Origin: Acidimicrobiales bacterium
Lineage (GTDB): Bacteria > Actinomycetota > Acidimicrobiia > Acidimicrobiales > SZUA-35
DNA length: 64,000 nucleotides
Reading direction: 5' to 3'
NCBI GenBank assembly: GCA_041394265.1
Contig: JAWKIO010000005.1
Span: 1,116,001 to 1,180,000, forward strand
Shown piece by piece: positions 7,937-17,042 of the stretch. Every line of letters starts with the position of its first letter. The first letter of the stretch is position 1. Under the pieces are notes generated by a model. That model was given only the letters and a program-made list of their open reading frames with translations. It was not told the DNA's origin and did no database searches. The position numbers were made by a program, and so were the translations under genes.

Positions 7937-8803
7937 TCAACGCACCCGGTACACCGACATGTCGATCCCCGGCCAGCGTTGGCCGACGTCGCTGACAGTC
8001 TGCTCGTTCCAGTAGTCGCTGCCGACGGGTGGGAAGCCGAACAGCTCGCGCTCGCGGGGCGATGCCTTGGCGAGCAGGTCTGGCCACGCCGGGTCGAGCG
8101 CTCGGCCCGGCCAGCTGACCTTGCCCATCCATGGATTGCCCCGGGCCGCATAGTCGGCGAGCAGCACGAACCGGCTTCGCTGCTCCCCCGTCATCGACGA
8201 GGCCCGATGCAGTACGTCGGTGGTGTAGAGAAAGAGTGTTCCGGCCGGGCCCGTGACGGCCACTTCGTCATCGGCGAACTCGCCCGGGCCGACCCGGTTC
8301 GGGTAGAGCGGAGCGTCGACGCCGACGGGGCGCGGTACGACCTTGGTCGGACCGTCGGCCTCGGAGACATCCGACAGCAGGGTGAAGGTGGTGAGCTGGG
8401 GCCAGCGACCATCGGCCCGAGGCACCACGAGACTGTGATTGCCGTAGTCGCGGTGATGATGCTGGTCGTAGTCGACCGCTCCGGAGTACTTCGCCCAGAG
8501 TTCGATCTTGTAGAGATCGAGATCGGTCGAACCGCAGTACCGCTCGGCGGCATCGACGAGGTCGGGGTGGAACGCGAGGCGGTTGAGTTCCCACGACGGG
8601 AACGGACCGACCCGTAGGCCCGAGAACTGGCCCTGCACGAGCGACTCGTACCGGGACGGGTCGGCGAAGTACTCGGCGGGCTCGGGGAAGATGTCGAAGT
8701 CGGCTCGCTGCGCCGCCTCGACCTCGGCGTCGGTCAGGAATCCCTCGACGATCGCGAAGCCGTCGATTCGGATCGCGTCGAGCGTCTCGTCGGACAGTCG
8801 CAC
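7937..8803 (-). CDS. Phytanoyl-CoA dioxygenase (PhyH) family protein
   Basis: 288-aa Fe(II)/2-oxoglutarate-dependent oxygenase. The opening IRIDGFAIVEGFLTDAEVEA is typical of PhyH. The metal facial triad is visible as HxD in YDQHHHRDYGNHS and the distal His in VLHRASSMTG, followed by the 2-oxoglutarate-binding Arg in RSRFVLLADY. Family members hydroxylate acyl-CoA, halogenate or modify small metabolites; the substrate cannot be told. The start lies 7 nt after the stop of the F420/FMN oxidoreductase gene, suggesting an operon. Confidence 0.87.
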   Translation of the reverse strand: MRLSDETLDAIRIDGFAIVEGFLTDAEVEAAQRADFDIFPEPAEYFADPSRYESLVQGQFSGLRVGPFPSWELNRLAFHPDLVDAAERYCGSTDLDLYKIELWAKYSGAVDYDQHHHRDYGNHSLVVPRADGRWPQLTTFTLLSDVSEADGPTKVVPRPVGVDAPLYPNRVGPGEFADDEVAVTGPAGTLFLYTTDVLHRASSMTGEQRSRFVLLADYAARGNPWMGKVSWPGRALDPAWPDLLAKASPRERELFGFPPVGSDYWNEQTVSDVGQRWPGIDMSVYRVR

Positions 8804-8810
8804 CGGCGCC

Positions 8811-9305
8811 TCAGTCCTCGAAGAGCTCGGGCGGGAACCCGCCCTTGCTGACCGGCCCCCATCTGGTGGGTTCGATCACGATCATGCACTTGCCCTGATC
8901 GGCCATCGCCTGGCGGTACTCGTCCCAGTCGGGATGCTCACCCGAGATGGAGCGGTAGTACTCGACGAACGCGTCGCCGGCCTCGGGCAAGTCGAGCACT
9001 CGGGCCCGACCGTCGATCTGGACCCATTCGGCGTTGAACGCCGTGCCGAGCACCAGCACCGAGACCTGCGGGTTGCGACGTGCATTCGCGGCCTTGACCC
9101 GTGACGGGTACGTGGAGATCGCAAGGTTGCCGTCGGGTGTCATCCCACCGGTGACGAGGCTCATCTGCGGCCGCCCATCGGACCGGGTGGTGCTCAACAC
9201 CCACTGATGTTTGTCGGCGACGAACGCCGCCAGGCCGTCGCGATCGACGGACGTATTGCTCGACTTGTGTTGTGCACGGCGATCGTCGCTCGGAATCTTG
9301 CGCAT
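8811..9305 (-). CDS. PPOX-class F420-dependent oxidoreductase
   Basis: 164-aa split-beta-barrel flavin/deazaflavin reductase of the Rv1155-like group. ATG 9305 has GGGGAGG 6 nt upstream. Visible features are the strand QWVLSTTRSDGRPQMSLV, then LAISTYPSRVKAANARRNPQ (the Lys/Arg-rich cofactor-binding region) and VQIDGRARVLD. C-terminal PTRWGPVSKGGFPPELF is typical of F420-binding members. Lies at the head of a probable two-gene operon with the PhyH gene. Confidence 0.86.
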   Translation of the reverse strand: MRKIPSDDRRAQHKSSNTSVDRDGLAAFVADKHQWVLSTTRSDGRPQMSLVTGGMTPDGNLAISTYPSRVKAANARRNPQVSVLVLGTAFNAEWVQIDGRARVLDLPEAGDAFVEYYRSISGEHPDWDEYRQAMADQGKCMIVIEPTRWGPVSKGGFPPELFED

Positions 9306-9337
9306 GGCGGTCCTCCCCTGCCTGGTCGGTCGACAGA

Positions 9338-9760
9338 TCAGATGATGCGGTCGACGCGGATCAGCACGTAGCCGTCCTCGACGTGGGCATCGAGTGTGCC
9401 GACGAAGATCGACTTGTTCAACCAGTCGTGGGGTCCCACAGGTGCGATGAACCGGGGCGAGGTCCGGGTCACCCCGTCGGGGTTGGCCGGACCGGAGTTG
9501 TGCACGTTGATGATCGCTCCGTCGTCGGTCTCGAGCTCGTAGAGGGCGTCGACGAAGCGGACGCCGTCGCTGCGAACGACGAGACGGTCGGCGCCGGGCA
9601 GCACCGAGCCGGCGATGGCCGGACCCTCGAAACGGCCGCCCGTGATCGGGATGAGCACTCGAGCGCCGTCGGGAGTCGGGCCGGCCGGTCGAGGCGGCTC
9701 GACCTCAGCGCGGATGATGAAGGTGAGTTCGGTCGAGATGGGCTGTTCGTCGAAGTCCAT
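9338..9760 (-). CDS. DUF3237 (UPF0311) family protein
   Basis: ~140-aa beta-barrel protein. ATG 9760 (MDFDEQPISTEL) is preferred to the upstream in-frame start because AAGGAG lies 7 nt before it. The family pattern is clear: LTFIIRAEVEP, RVLIPITGGRFEGPAIAGSV with PGADRLVVRSDG, the aromatic/acidic segment DALYELETDDGAIINVHNSG, and the end VRTDGYVL-like strand VEDGYVLIRVDRI. Function unknown in the family. It follows the nitrobindin-like gene and probably shares its transcript. Confidence 0.83.
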   Translation of the reverse strand: MDFDEQPISTELTFIIRAEVEPPRPAGPTPDGARVLIPITGGRFEGPAIAGSVLPGADRLVVRSDGVRFVDALYELETDDGAIINVHNSGPANPDGVTRTSPRFIAPVGPHDWLNKSIFVGTLDAHVEDGYVLIRVDRII

Positions 9761-9785
9761 GGGCGCTCCTTGGTCGGCCCGCACC

Positions 9786-10274
9786 CTACGCCACGGCCCG
9801 AGTGAAGGTGGCGGCCAGGTGGTGCGTCATCGGCTGACCGGCGGCCGCCATCGACATGTCGTAGCGCATCGTGGTCCCGTCGCCTTCGAACCGACGAGTC
9901 GTCGCCTCCACCGGAACAGCCGTGCTGCTCCCGGCCACGAGCGTCGACGCCAACTCGACGACGGTCACGCCATCGCTCGTGTGGACGGTTCCTTCGAGGA
10001 TCTCGACCAGCCCGGTCACATGCGACAACATCACCTCGACCCTGCCATCGCCGACGTGACGCCAAAATCCCGCTTCGGCGTGCGCCGGCCGGTCGGCCTC
10101 GATCAGCCGGGTGCGCTGCTCGTAGGCGAAGAACGGCCGACCGTCGCAGCTGAACGAGATGGTCTCGGTGTAGTGCGCCGTCTCGATTGTCGGGTAGTGC
10201 AGCTCGCCGGTACCGGTCCAGGTCCCGGCGAGGAAGGCGAGAGGTTCGAGTGGTGGCGGCAGGGCATCAGACAC
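9786..10274 (-). CDS. Nitrobindin-like heme-binding beta-barrel protein (DUF1794)
   Basis: ~162 aa counted from GTG 10274 (VSDALPPPLEPL). Longer in-frame extensions upstream overlap the divergent polymerase start and look non-coding. The motif LAFLAGTWTGTGELHYP matches the GTWxGxG signature of nitrobindin/THAP4-type barrels, and GFWRHVGDGRVEVMLSHVTG matches the second conserved block. A conserved His near the C-terminus (MTHHLAATFTR) would be the heme ligand. Family members bind ferric heme and may scavenge peroxynitrite; activity here is inferred only from the family. Confidence 0.78.
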   Translation of the reverse strand: MSDALPPPLEPLAFLAGTWTGTGELHYPTIETAHYTETISFSCDGRPFFAYEQRTRLIEADRPAHAEAGFWRHVGDGRVEVMLSHVTGLVEILEGTVHTSDGVTVVELASTLVAGSSTAVPVEATTRRFEGDGTTMRYDMSMAAAGQPMTHHLAATFTRAVA

Positions 10275-10324
10275 AGACCGAACCGTAACCGACCCTCGCC
10301 CGAGCGCGCCGGGCGCGGTCGCAC

Positions 10325-12820
10325 GTGTCAGCGCGTGGCCGTAAGGTCGGTGGGGTGAACCGTGATCCGGGCGCCGTCCCGAGCACATTTGTGCACCATC
10401 CCTCGCAGCTGAAGCTGCTCCGGGCGTCACTGGCCGATGCCGTGCGCGTCGCGATCGACACCGAAACCCCCATCGACGGCCCGATGGCTGGGCAGATGCG
10501 AGTGATGTCGATCGCCACCCGATCGGCCGACAGCGTCGAGGCGGCCTTCGTGGTCGACGCTCGCGATGTCGACCCCCGCCTGCTCGCCCCGATCCTCGAC
10601 GGCGTCACCGCCGACGCCTGGAACGCCAACTTCGACGCTCGAGTCGTCGACGCCGCTGTCTTCGACTCGGCCGACACAACGCCCGGGCTCAGATGGTGGG
10701 ACGCCCAGCTCGCCGACGCCCTCCTGCATCAGGGCCGCAGTGGCGTCACCTGGTTCCACGGTCTGGCCTGGGCGGTCGAGCACTATCTCGGCTTCGCCGC
10801 CGACGGCAAGGGCACCGTCCAGCTGTCGTATACCGCCAAGGACGATCTCACCCCCGAACAGATTGCCTACGCCGCCGCCGACGCCGTCGAGACCCTGTGG
10901 GTCGGCGACGCCATCCGGGCCGAGATCGCAACCGCCGAGCTCGAGGAGATCACCGAGATCGAACTCGCGGCCCGCCCGTTCCTCGACCAGATGGAGCGCA
11001 GCGGGCTGCCGTTCGACTGGGCGGGCTGGAGCAACGAACTCGACCAGGTCGCGGCGAAGAAAAACGCCGTCGTCGGACGACTCGCCATGCTCACCGGCGG
11101 CGGGCAGGGCTCGCTCTTCGACGAGTTCGTGGAACCCACCTGGAATCCGGCGTCCGACAAGCAGGTTCGCCAGGCGCTCAACCAATGGGCCGAACCGGCC
11201 GTGCTGGCCTGGACCGCCGGCCGCTTCGGAAGGGCCCGGCACCTCACCGACAACGACTCGGTCACAGCCGGCGTGTTGCGAGAGATCGGCGGCGAGCTGT
11301 GCGACACCCTCCTCGACTTCCGCAACCTGTCGAAGATCCTGAGCACCTACGGCGAATCGATCCACGAGCACCTGCACGACGACGGTCGCCTTCGACCGCA
11401 GTACCTCCAGGTGGTCGGCACCAACACCGGGCGTCTCGCAAGCCGCAACCCGAACGCCCAGAACTTCACCCCCAAGATGAAGCCGTTCGTCCGGCCACCG
11501 ACGCCCGACCGAGTGTTCGTCCACGCCGACCTCAGCCAGGCGGAACTGCGTTACCTCGCCCAGGTCGCCGACGACGCTCCGCTGCGATCAGCGTTCGAGC
11601 GGGGCGTCGATGTCCACGTCAGCACCGCAGCCAGCATGTTCGGCTTCGATCCCGACACCCTCGCCGCCGACGACCCGGCACGGTTCAAACACCTGCGGCA
11701 GATCGCCAAGGCGCTCAACTTCGGTATCGCCTACGGCTCGGGCGCCTCCGCGCTGGCCCGGTCCCTCACCTCGGAGGGCTCCCCCACCAGCCGCGAAGAA
11801 GCCACACAGCTGCTCGCCCAGTATCGGCGCACCTACCCCGGCACCGCCCGCTGGGCCGAGGAGCGCATCGCCGAGATCAAAACCATCAGCGGCCAGACCT
11901 CGGTCATCGACTGGGCGGCGAGCCTGCGCCTCGCCGACGCGTTCAGCGGCATCTCGGCCATCCGCCGCACCTTCCGAAACACGCAGAACCGATGGCCGTC
12001 GGCCGACGAGATCGCCGAGTTGCATCCCGATCGCTCCACCATGTCGCCCGACGAACTGATCGCCCGCATCAAGTGGGTGTTGCGCTACTCCGCTCCGGTC
12101 GCCCTCGACGACACCGGCACCCCATTCACCTTCGCCAGCCGAACGCTGGCGGGTCGGCGCCAGCAGTTCAACATCCACCTCGACCGCGTGCTGCTCAACG
12201 CGGCCATCGACGCGATCCAGAGCGAGACCTCGTCGCTCATCGCCATCCGCCGTCGGTTCGAGGACTCCCATGGCGTTGCGCTCAGTGAAGACGGCGTGCC
12301 CTTCACCGAAGCAGAGCTCACCCGCGTGTTCGAAGACCGGCCGCAACGGTTGCGCTACCTCCAACTGATCGCGCGAGAGCTCGGCGACGAGGCGGCCTTC
12401 GAGTTCCTTCGCCGAGCGGCTCGAGAACGGGTGTCGGTCATGGTGAATGCCTGGCGCAATGCCCCGATCCAGGGTGGCGTCGCCGACATCATGCTGGCCG
12501 CCTACGCCGACCTCGACCGGCGCCTCCGCCGGTACCGAAGCGCCGTTCCCGTGCAGACCGTGCACGACTCGGTGGTGATCGAGTGTGATCTGCACGATGC
12601 TCCGGCGATGGTGATCGAGGTGCGAGAGGCGTTGGAGCAGGCCTCGCTCCGGTTCTGCCCCGATGTCACCCCGAAGGCCGACGTCGACGTTCGTCGCTCA
12701 CTCGCCGAGGCCGACGTGATCGACCCCTGTGATCTCACTCCGGGCGATCAGGCAACGGAACGGGACGCTGCGTTGCCCGATGGGAAGCTCACCAGCACGA
12801 TCGCAGCCGCCACCGCGTAG
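10325..12820 (+). CDS. DNA polymerase I-like protein with 3'-5' exonuclease domain and two insertions in the polymerase domain
   Basis: 831 aa from GTG 10325 (GTG 10355, VNRDPGAV, is an equally good start). Exonuclease motifs: VAIDTETP (Exo I, ~42-48), NANFDARVVD (Exo II, ~100), YAAADAVET (Exo III, ~182). Polymerase motifs: DLSQAELRYLA (A, ~402), RQIAKALNFGIAYG (B, ~458-471), VQTVHDSVVIECD (C, ~740). No 5'-nuclease domain. From motif B to the GRRQQF element is ~138 residues, about 80 more than in Taq/E. coli Pol I. From there to APIQGG is ~100 residues, about 75 more. Probably an accessory family-A polymerase, not the housekeeping PolA. Its last 24 codons overlap the convergent MFS gene. Confidence 0.9.
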   Translation: MSARGRKVGGVNRDPGAVPSTFVHHPSQLKLLRASLADAVRVAIDTETPIDGPMAGQMRVMSIATRSADSVEAAFVVDARDVDPRLLAPILDGVTADAWNANFDARVVDAAVFDSADTTPGLRWWDAQLADALLHQGRSGVTWFHGLAWAVEHYLGFAADGKGTVQLSYTAKDDLTPEQIAYAAADAVETLWVGDAIRAEIATAELEEITEIELAARPFLDQMERSGLPFDWAGWSNELDQVAAKKNAVVGRLAMLTGGGQGSLFDEFVEPTWNPASDKQVRQALNQWAEPAVLAWTAGRFGRARHLTDNDSVTAGVLREIGGELCDTLLDFRNLSKILSTYGESIHEHLHDDGRLRPQYLQVVGTNTGRLASRNPNAQNFTPKMKPFVRPPTPDRVFVHADLSQAELRYLAQVADDAPLRSAFERGVDVHVSTAASMFGFDPDTLAADDPARFKHLRQIAKALNFGIAYGSGASALARSLTSEGSPTSREEATQLLAQYRRTYPGTARWAEERIAEIKTISGQTSVIDWAASLRLADAFSGISAIRRTFRNTQNRWPSADEIAELHPDRSTMSPDELIARIKWVLRYSAPVALDDTGTPFTFASRTLAGRRQQFNIHLDRVLLNAAIDAIQSETSSLIAIRRRFEDSHGVALSEDGVPFTEAELTRVFEDRPQRLRYLQLIARELGDEAAFEFLRRAARERVSVMVNAWRNAPIQGGVADIMLAAYADLDRRLRRYRSAVPVQTVHDSVVIECDLHDAPAMVIEVREALEQASLRFCPDVTPKADVDVRRSLAEADVIDPCDLTPGDQATERDAALPDGKLTSTIAAATA

Positions 12821-14163
12821 CAGGCGGCGATCCAGCCGTAGGCCCAGCGGTAGGCCGAGAGGTCGAAGACATCGGCGCCCGAGGCCAGCAGTGTGATCGA
12901 CACCGAGATGCCGAGCGCATACGCCGCCTGACGGATCGTGTTCACGGTGGCCCCCGCCACGCCGAATTTGGCCGGCGGCACGTCGGCCAGACCGGCGCTC
13001 GACCAGGTCGCGACGCTCAGGCCGATGCCCACGCCCGAGATCAGGCTCAGTGGAACGAAGTGGTTCCACACCGCGGGCTCGGGTCCGACGACCACGAGGA
13101 GTGCCAGGTAGCTGACGCCGCACAGCAGGCAGCCGACACCGAGCAACCAACGGTGCCCGATCCGATCGGCGAACGACCCCGTGAGCGGGCTGATCGCAGC
13201 GGCAAGCAGCGGCCCGGGCACGAAGGCGAGTCCGACAACCGACAGGTCTTGTTCCCAAAGGTCCTGGAGCACGATCGAGTTCACGAGCGCCCCCGAGGTG
13301 AAGGCGAACCCGTAGAACGCCACCCCGGTGCTGGTGCTGGAGTACGAGCGGAAGTTGAACAGTTCGAGGTCGATGAGCGGTTCGGGGTGCACACGCGATC
13401 GCCGGATCAGGACCGGCAGCAAGGCCGACCCGACGACGATGAGAGCCCAGACCCGCCAATCGGCGAGCCCCCAACTCTCGCTCTGCACGATGCCGAACAT
13501 CACGAGCCCAACCGACAAGGTGCCGATCAGCACCCCGCCGAGGTCGATGCGGCCCGAGGCATCCGGGTTCTTGGACTCCCGGAGATACTTCGGGGAGAGG
13601 ACGAGGATCAACAGCGAAAGCGGCACGTTGATGAAGAAGATCGACCGCCAGTCGAACGCGTCGATCAGCAACGACCCGAGGGCTGGGCCGACCACGGCAC
13701 CCAGCGCCCCGGTCGCTCCGGCGATGCCGATGGCCGTGCTCCGCCGCGAGGGCGGGAACTCGGGCAGCATGACGGCGAAGCCCGACGCTGCGACGAGTGC
13801 ACCGCCGGCGCCTTGCACGAGTCGCGCCGCGATCAAGAACCCCACACTCGGGGCGAGACCGCAGAGCAGGGAGCCGATCATGAAGAGGGCGACCCCGGGG
13901 ATGTACACCTTGCGGCGACCCACGCTGTCGGCCAATCGGCCAGAAGCAAGCAGCAGGGCCCCGACGACGATGTTGTAGCCGGAGATGATCCAGCCGAGCG
14001 TGGTGCGCGATGTCTCGAGATCGGTCTCGATCGACGGGAAGGCCACGTTGACCGCCGAGATGTCGATCACCACGAGGAAGGTCGACAACGTGGTGACGCT
14101 GAGTGCCAGCCACGCCTGTTTCGTGATCACGTTGTCGGTCGTCCCCGGGAGCGCTGTCGCCAT
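12748..14163 (-). CDS. MFS transporter, DHA2 (14-helix, EmrB/QacA-like) family
   Basis: 471-aa drug:H+ antiporter-type membrane protein. Motif A GRLADSVGRRK is at 75-85 between TM2 and TM3. The TM1 region contains the DHA2-typical VVIDISAVNVAFPSIETDL. Motif C-like AGATGALGAVVGPALGSLLID lies in TM5, followed by WRSIFFINVPL, the DHA2 signature. About 14 hydrophobic segments are present. Ends at TGA 12748-12750, 73 nt inside the convergent polymerase gene. Starts 73 bp from a divergent methyltransferase gene. Substrate unknown. Confidence 0.92.
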   Translation of the reverse strand: MATALPGTTDNVITKQAWLALSVTTLSTFLVVIDISAVNVAFPSIETDLETSRTTLGWIISGYNIVVGALLLASGRLADSVGRRKVYIPGVALFMIGSLLCGLAPSVGFLIAARLVQGAGGALVAASGFAVMLPEFPPSRRSTAIGIAGATGALGAVVGPALGSLLIDAFDWRSIFFINVPLSLLILVLSPKYLRESKNPDASGRIDLGGVLIGTLSVGLVMFGIVQSESWGLADWRVWALIVVGSALLPVLIRRSRVHPEPLIDLELFNFRSYSSTSTGVAFYGFAFTSGALVNSIVLQDLWEQDLSVVGLAFVPGPLLAAAISPLTGSFADRIGHRWLLGVGCLLCGVSYLALLVVVGPEPAVWNHFVPLSLISGVGIGLSVATWSSAGLADVPPAKFGVAGATVNTIRQAAYALGISVSITLLASGADVFDLSAYRWAYGWIAACYAVAAAIVLVSFPSGNAASRSVA

Positions 14164-14236
14164 CGGGCGACGTTAGCTCCCGGCCCACCGCGGACCACAA
14201 GTGAATTCGTCGGCTCGGGCATGGGAGACTGCCACC

Positions 14237-14992
14237 ATGGTTCACGACGCGGCCGCCACCGGATTCGGATCGAACGCCGAGATCTATGCCGGCGTGAGGC
14301 CGAGCTACCACCTGGCGTTGGTCGAGCGCTTTGTCGAGGCATACGGGCGTGGTCAGGTGGTCGAGCTCGGCGCCGGTACCGGGATCTTCACTCACCAGCT
14401 CCTCGACGCCGGTGTCGTTCCCGTCGCCATCGAACCGGTCGCTGCGATGCGAGACCAGCTCGCCGAGACCTGCGCACCGGTCGTTCCGCTCGACGGAACG
14501 GCGGAGGAGACGGGATTGCCCGACGACGGCGCCGACACCGTGGTCGTCGCCCAGGCGTTTCACTGGTTCGACCACGGGCCCGCGCTCGATGAGATCCGCC
14601 GCGTTCTCCGGCGCGGTGGCCACCTGGTGTGCGTGTGGAACGTGCGCGACACGAGTGTCGAGTGGGTCCGAGCGGTCACCGACATCGTCGATCGTTACGC
14701 GGGCGACACACCACGCCATCGCACCATGGCGTGGCGGCAGGCCATCGACGACGCTCCCGGGTTCGAGCTGGTCGACGACTGGTCGATCGAGAACCCGAAG
14801 CCTTCGACCCCGCAAGGGGCCGTCGACCGAGCGCTCTCCACCAGCTTCATTGCTGCACTCGACGACAACGAGCAGGCGGAGGTCGTCGCCGCCACACTCG
14901 CCGTGACCACACCATTGGGGACGCCGTTCGACTATCCGTACCGTTCGGAACTCCAAGCGTGGCGCTGGACCAACGTCGACCTCGCCGATTGA
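14237..14992 (+). CDS. Class I SAM-dependent methyltransferase
   Basis: 251 aa from ATG 14237 (MVHDAAATGFGSNAEIYAG) with GGGAGA 8 nt upstream; an upstream in-frame start at 14201 lacks a ribosome site. Motif I VVELGAGTGIFT is at 41-52, the acidic loop is VAIEPVAAMRDQL, motif II-like VVVAQAFHWFD at ~100, and post-motif LRRGGHLVCVWNVRD. This arrangement (YAGVRPSYH start and AFHWFD) is the small-molecule methyltransferase group of SmtA/Tam type. Substrate unknown. Confidence 0.87.
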   Translation: MVHDAAATGFGSNAEIYAGVRPSYHLALVERFVEAYGRGQVVELGAGTGIFTHQLLDAGVVPVAIEPVAAMRDQLAETCAPVVPLDGTAEETGLPDDGADTVVVAQAFHWFDHGPALDEIRRVLRRGGHLVCVWNVRDTSVEWVRAVTDIVDRYAGDTPRHRTMAWRQAIDDAPGFELVDDWSIENPKPSTPQGAVDRALSTSFIAALDDNEQAEVVAATLAVTTPLGTPFDYPYRSELQAWRWTNVDLAD

Positions 14993-15053
14993 CCCACATC
15001 CGAGCGGCCTCCAGCCCTCCCGGCAACCGACGGCCACGGCTACGCTGCGCGCC

Positions 15054-15803
15054 ATGACCTCACTCGTGCTCGTGCATGGCATCACCGAATCCAAACAATC
15101 CTGGGCCCCACTGATCGAGCCGCTGTCAAAGGACGCCGACGGTCAGCCCCGCACCCTCCTCAACGTCGATCTCCGTGGCCACGGCGGCGCAACCCGGACG
15201 CCGCCATTCGATCTCGTCACCATGGCGACCGACGTGATCGCCGAGCTGTCGGCGGCGAGCATCGATCCGGCCGATGCCGTCATCATCGGACATTCGCTCG
15301 GTGGCACCGTCGTCACCGCCATGGCGTCGGTGATGCCGTTTCGCGGTGTGATCAACGTCGACCAGCCGCTCAAGCTGGCCGACTTCCAGGCCGGGCTACA
15401 GCAGCTGGAACCCATGCTCCGGGGCGACACCGACACCTTCGTCGCCGCGATCGGCATGGTGTTCGACGCGATGCGTGGCCCGCTCCCCGATGCCGAGTTC
15501 GAGCGGATCTCGACCCTCCGTCAACCGGAACAGGACGTCGTGCTCGGTGTGTGGGATCCCGTGCTCACGCTCACGACCGAGGAACTCGATGCCATGGTCG
15601 ACGGCATGGCCGCCGCCATCACCAGCCCGTACCTGTCACTTCACGGCATCGATCCTGGACCCGGCTACGACGACTGGCTCCACGGCCTGATCCCCGGTGC
15701 CGAGGTCGAGATCTGGGCCGACCACGGCCACTACCCACATCTGGTCGACCCCGACCGCTTCGTGGCTCGAGTCAACGCCTTCGTCGACTCGGTCACGGTC
15801 TGA
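15054..15803 (+). CDS. Alpha/beta hydrolase
   Basis: 249-aa alpha/beta-hydrolase fold enzyme. Oxyanion strand SLVLVHGITESKQSW, nucleophile elbow IIGHSLGGTVV (Ser81), LDLRGHG-like segment VDLRGHGGATRT, and catalytic His in WADHGHYPHLVDPDRF near the C-terminus. The acid is likely Asp in LHGIDPGPGYDDW. No signal peptide, so cytoplasmic. The typical cap domain is short. Esterase, lactonase or haloalkane-type activity cannot be distinguished. Confidence 0.88.
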   Translation: MTSLVLVHGITESKQSWAPLIEPLSKDADGQPRTLLNVDLRGHGGATRTPPFDLVTMATDVIAELSAASIDPADAVIIGHSLGGTVVTAMASVMPFRGVINVDQPLKLADFQAGLQQLEPMLRGDTDTFVAAIGMVFDAMRGPLPDAEFERISTLRQPEQDVVLGVWDPVLTLTTEELDAMVDGMAAAITSPYLSLHGIDPGPGYDDWLHGLIPGAEVEIWADHGHYPHLVDPDRFVARVNAFVDSVTV

Positions 15804-15827
15804 CGCCGCCCACGTACCACCCGTCGA

Positions 15828-16964
15828 TCAGAACGACCAGGGTCGCCCTCGCCAGCGCGTTGCCGGCACCGCCGAGGCGAGCGTCGCGATGGTGAGAACG
15901 GCAACGAGGGTGTCGTTGCCGATCGGCGTCGTCGGCAGGGCGCCGGCGAGCGGGGGAACCAGGCAGGCGAGGGTCGACAGGGTGTAGACCCGAAGACTGC
16001 GAGACCCGGCGCGCTGCAACCATTGGTCGAACGGCAAGCGTCGCGTGCAGACCCAGTAGACAAATGGGCCGAGGGTGAAGACCAGCAGTAATCGACCTGG
16101 CTGCATCGAAACCTTGTCGAGCCACGCCGACTCGAACGTCTCTCGCCAACCCGGACGGCTCCACGAGGCACCTCGTTCCGCGAGCGCGAACACCGTGTGG
16201 AGCACCACGATCGCTCCAAGCGACGCGAGACCGGCGGCGATGACCAGCGCTCGTCGGTCCTCGATGGTCCGCCGCACCGTCGGCCACTGCGTCCCCCCGA
16301 CCAGGCCCGCCACGAAGATCAACTGCCAGGTGAACAGGTCCCACCTGACGTCGCCAGGTGTGCGCATCGGACCGAAGGACGGCAGCGCCAGCCCGAGGAG
16401 GTAGACCGCAGCCGATCCGGCAAGCACGAGCCGGGACCATCGCCCGACCCATGGGCCGAGCACGACCGCCGCCAGCAGGAACACCACGTACATCGGGAGG
16501 ACGTCGCCGAAGGGAATCATCCACGCGCCGAGTGCGAGGTCGGCGAGCGAAGGTCGGATGGCCGGCACCCACCAGGTGTCATGGACCACCTCCGACCACG
16601 CGATCACGCCGATGTTCAGCAGCAGGTGCACCATGGCCAGGACGATGGCCCGCATGATCGTCCACTGCTTCACGGCCGGTCCGAAGCCGCCCTTGGAGCG
16701 CCACAACAGGCCGACCGACACACCCGACAAGAACACGAAGCCGGCCGCTCCCGATACCCATCCCGGCGCATGCAGCACCCGGTTCACCACCGACGATCCC
16801 CGACCACTCACGGTCAGGTGACCGAAGGTCATCGACACCAGGCAGAGCCCTCGTAGTCGATCGATTGCAGGATCCCGACCGCTCAGTCGATCGTCTCGCT
16901 GCATCACGACGTGATCGAGACCGAGCTGCTCGGTTCGTCCGCTCCGGTTGACGCTCGCTGTCAT
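15828..16964 (-). CDS. OpgC-type membrane acyltransferase-like protein
   Basis: 378 aa, ~10 hydrophobic segments. After a short soluble N-terminus, RDPAIDRLRGLCLVSMTFGHL (~30-50) matches the opening of OpgC/acyltransferase-3-type proteins, where the RDxRxDxxRG and His of the first helix are conserved. FVFLSGVSVGLLW follows. OpgC adds succinyl groups to periplasmic glucans in proteobacteria; in an actinobacterium the target is presumably another glycan. An alternative start is ATG 16904 (MQRDDRLSG). Convergent with the hydrolase gene. Confidence 0.75.
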   Translation of the reverse strand: MTASVNRSGRTEQLGLDHVVMQRDDRLSGRDPAIDRLRGLCLVSMTFGHLTVSGRGSSVVNRVLHAPGWVSGAAGFVFLSGVSVGLLWRSKGGFGPAVKQWTIMRAIVLAMVHLLLNIGVIAWSEVVHDTWWVPAIRPSLADLALGAWMIPFGDVLPMYVVFLLAAVVLGPWVGRWSRLVLAGSAAVYLLGLALPSFGPMRTPGDVRWDLFTWQLIFVAGLVGGTQWPTVRRTIEDRRALVIAAGLASLGAIVVLHTVFALAERGASWSRPGWRETFESAWLDKVSMQPGRLLLVFTLGPFVYWVCTRRLPFDQWLQRAGSRSLRVYTLSTLACLVPPLAGALPTTPIGNDTLVAVLTIATLASAVPATRWRGRPWSF

Positions 16965-17042
16965 CGACGATGGATCCCTCGTGTCCGCCGCCCGACTCGT
17001 CCCTACGAGCCGCCCATCACCATCGGCGCGACCAACTACAAA

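Noticed and set aside
10275..10430. N-terminal extension of the nitrobindin-like protein
   Set aside because: Arg/Pro-rich, overlaps the polymerase start region; the domain begins right after GTG 10274.
12698..15094. 798-residue minus-strand open frame across the MFS and methyltransferase genes
   Set aside because: High-GC shadow frame. The MFS protein in another frame has all 14 helices and motif A, and the methyltransferase lies on the opposite strand.
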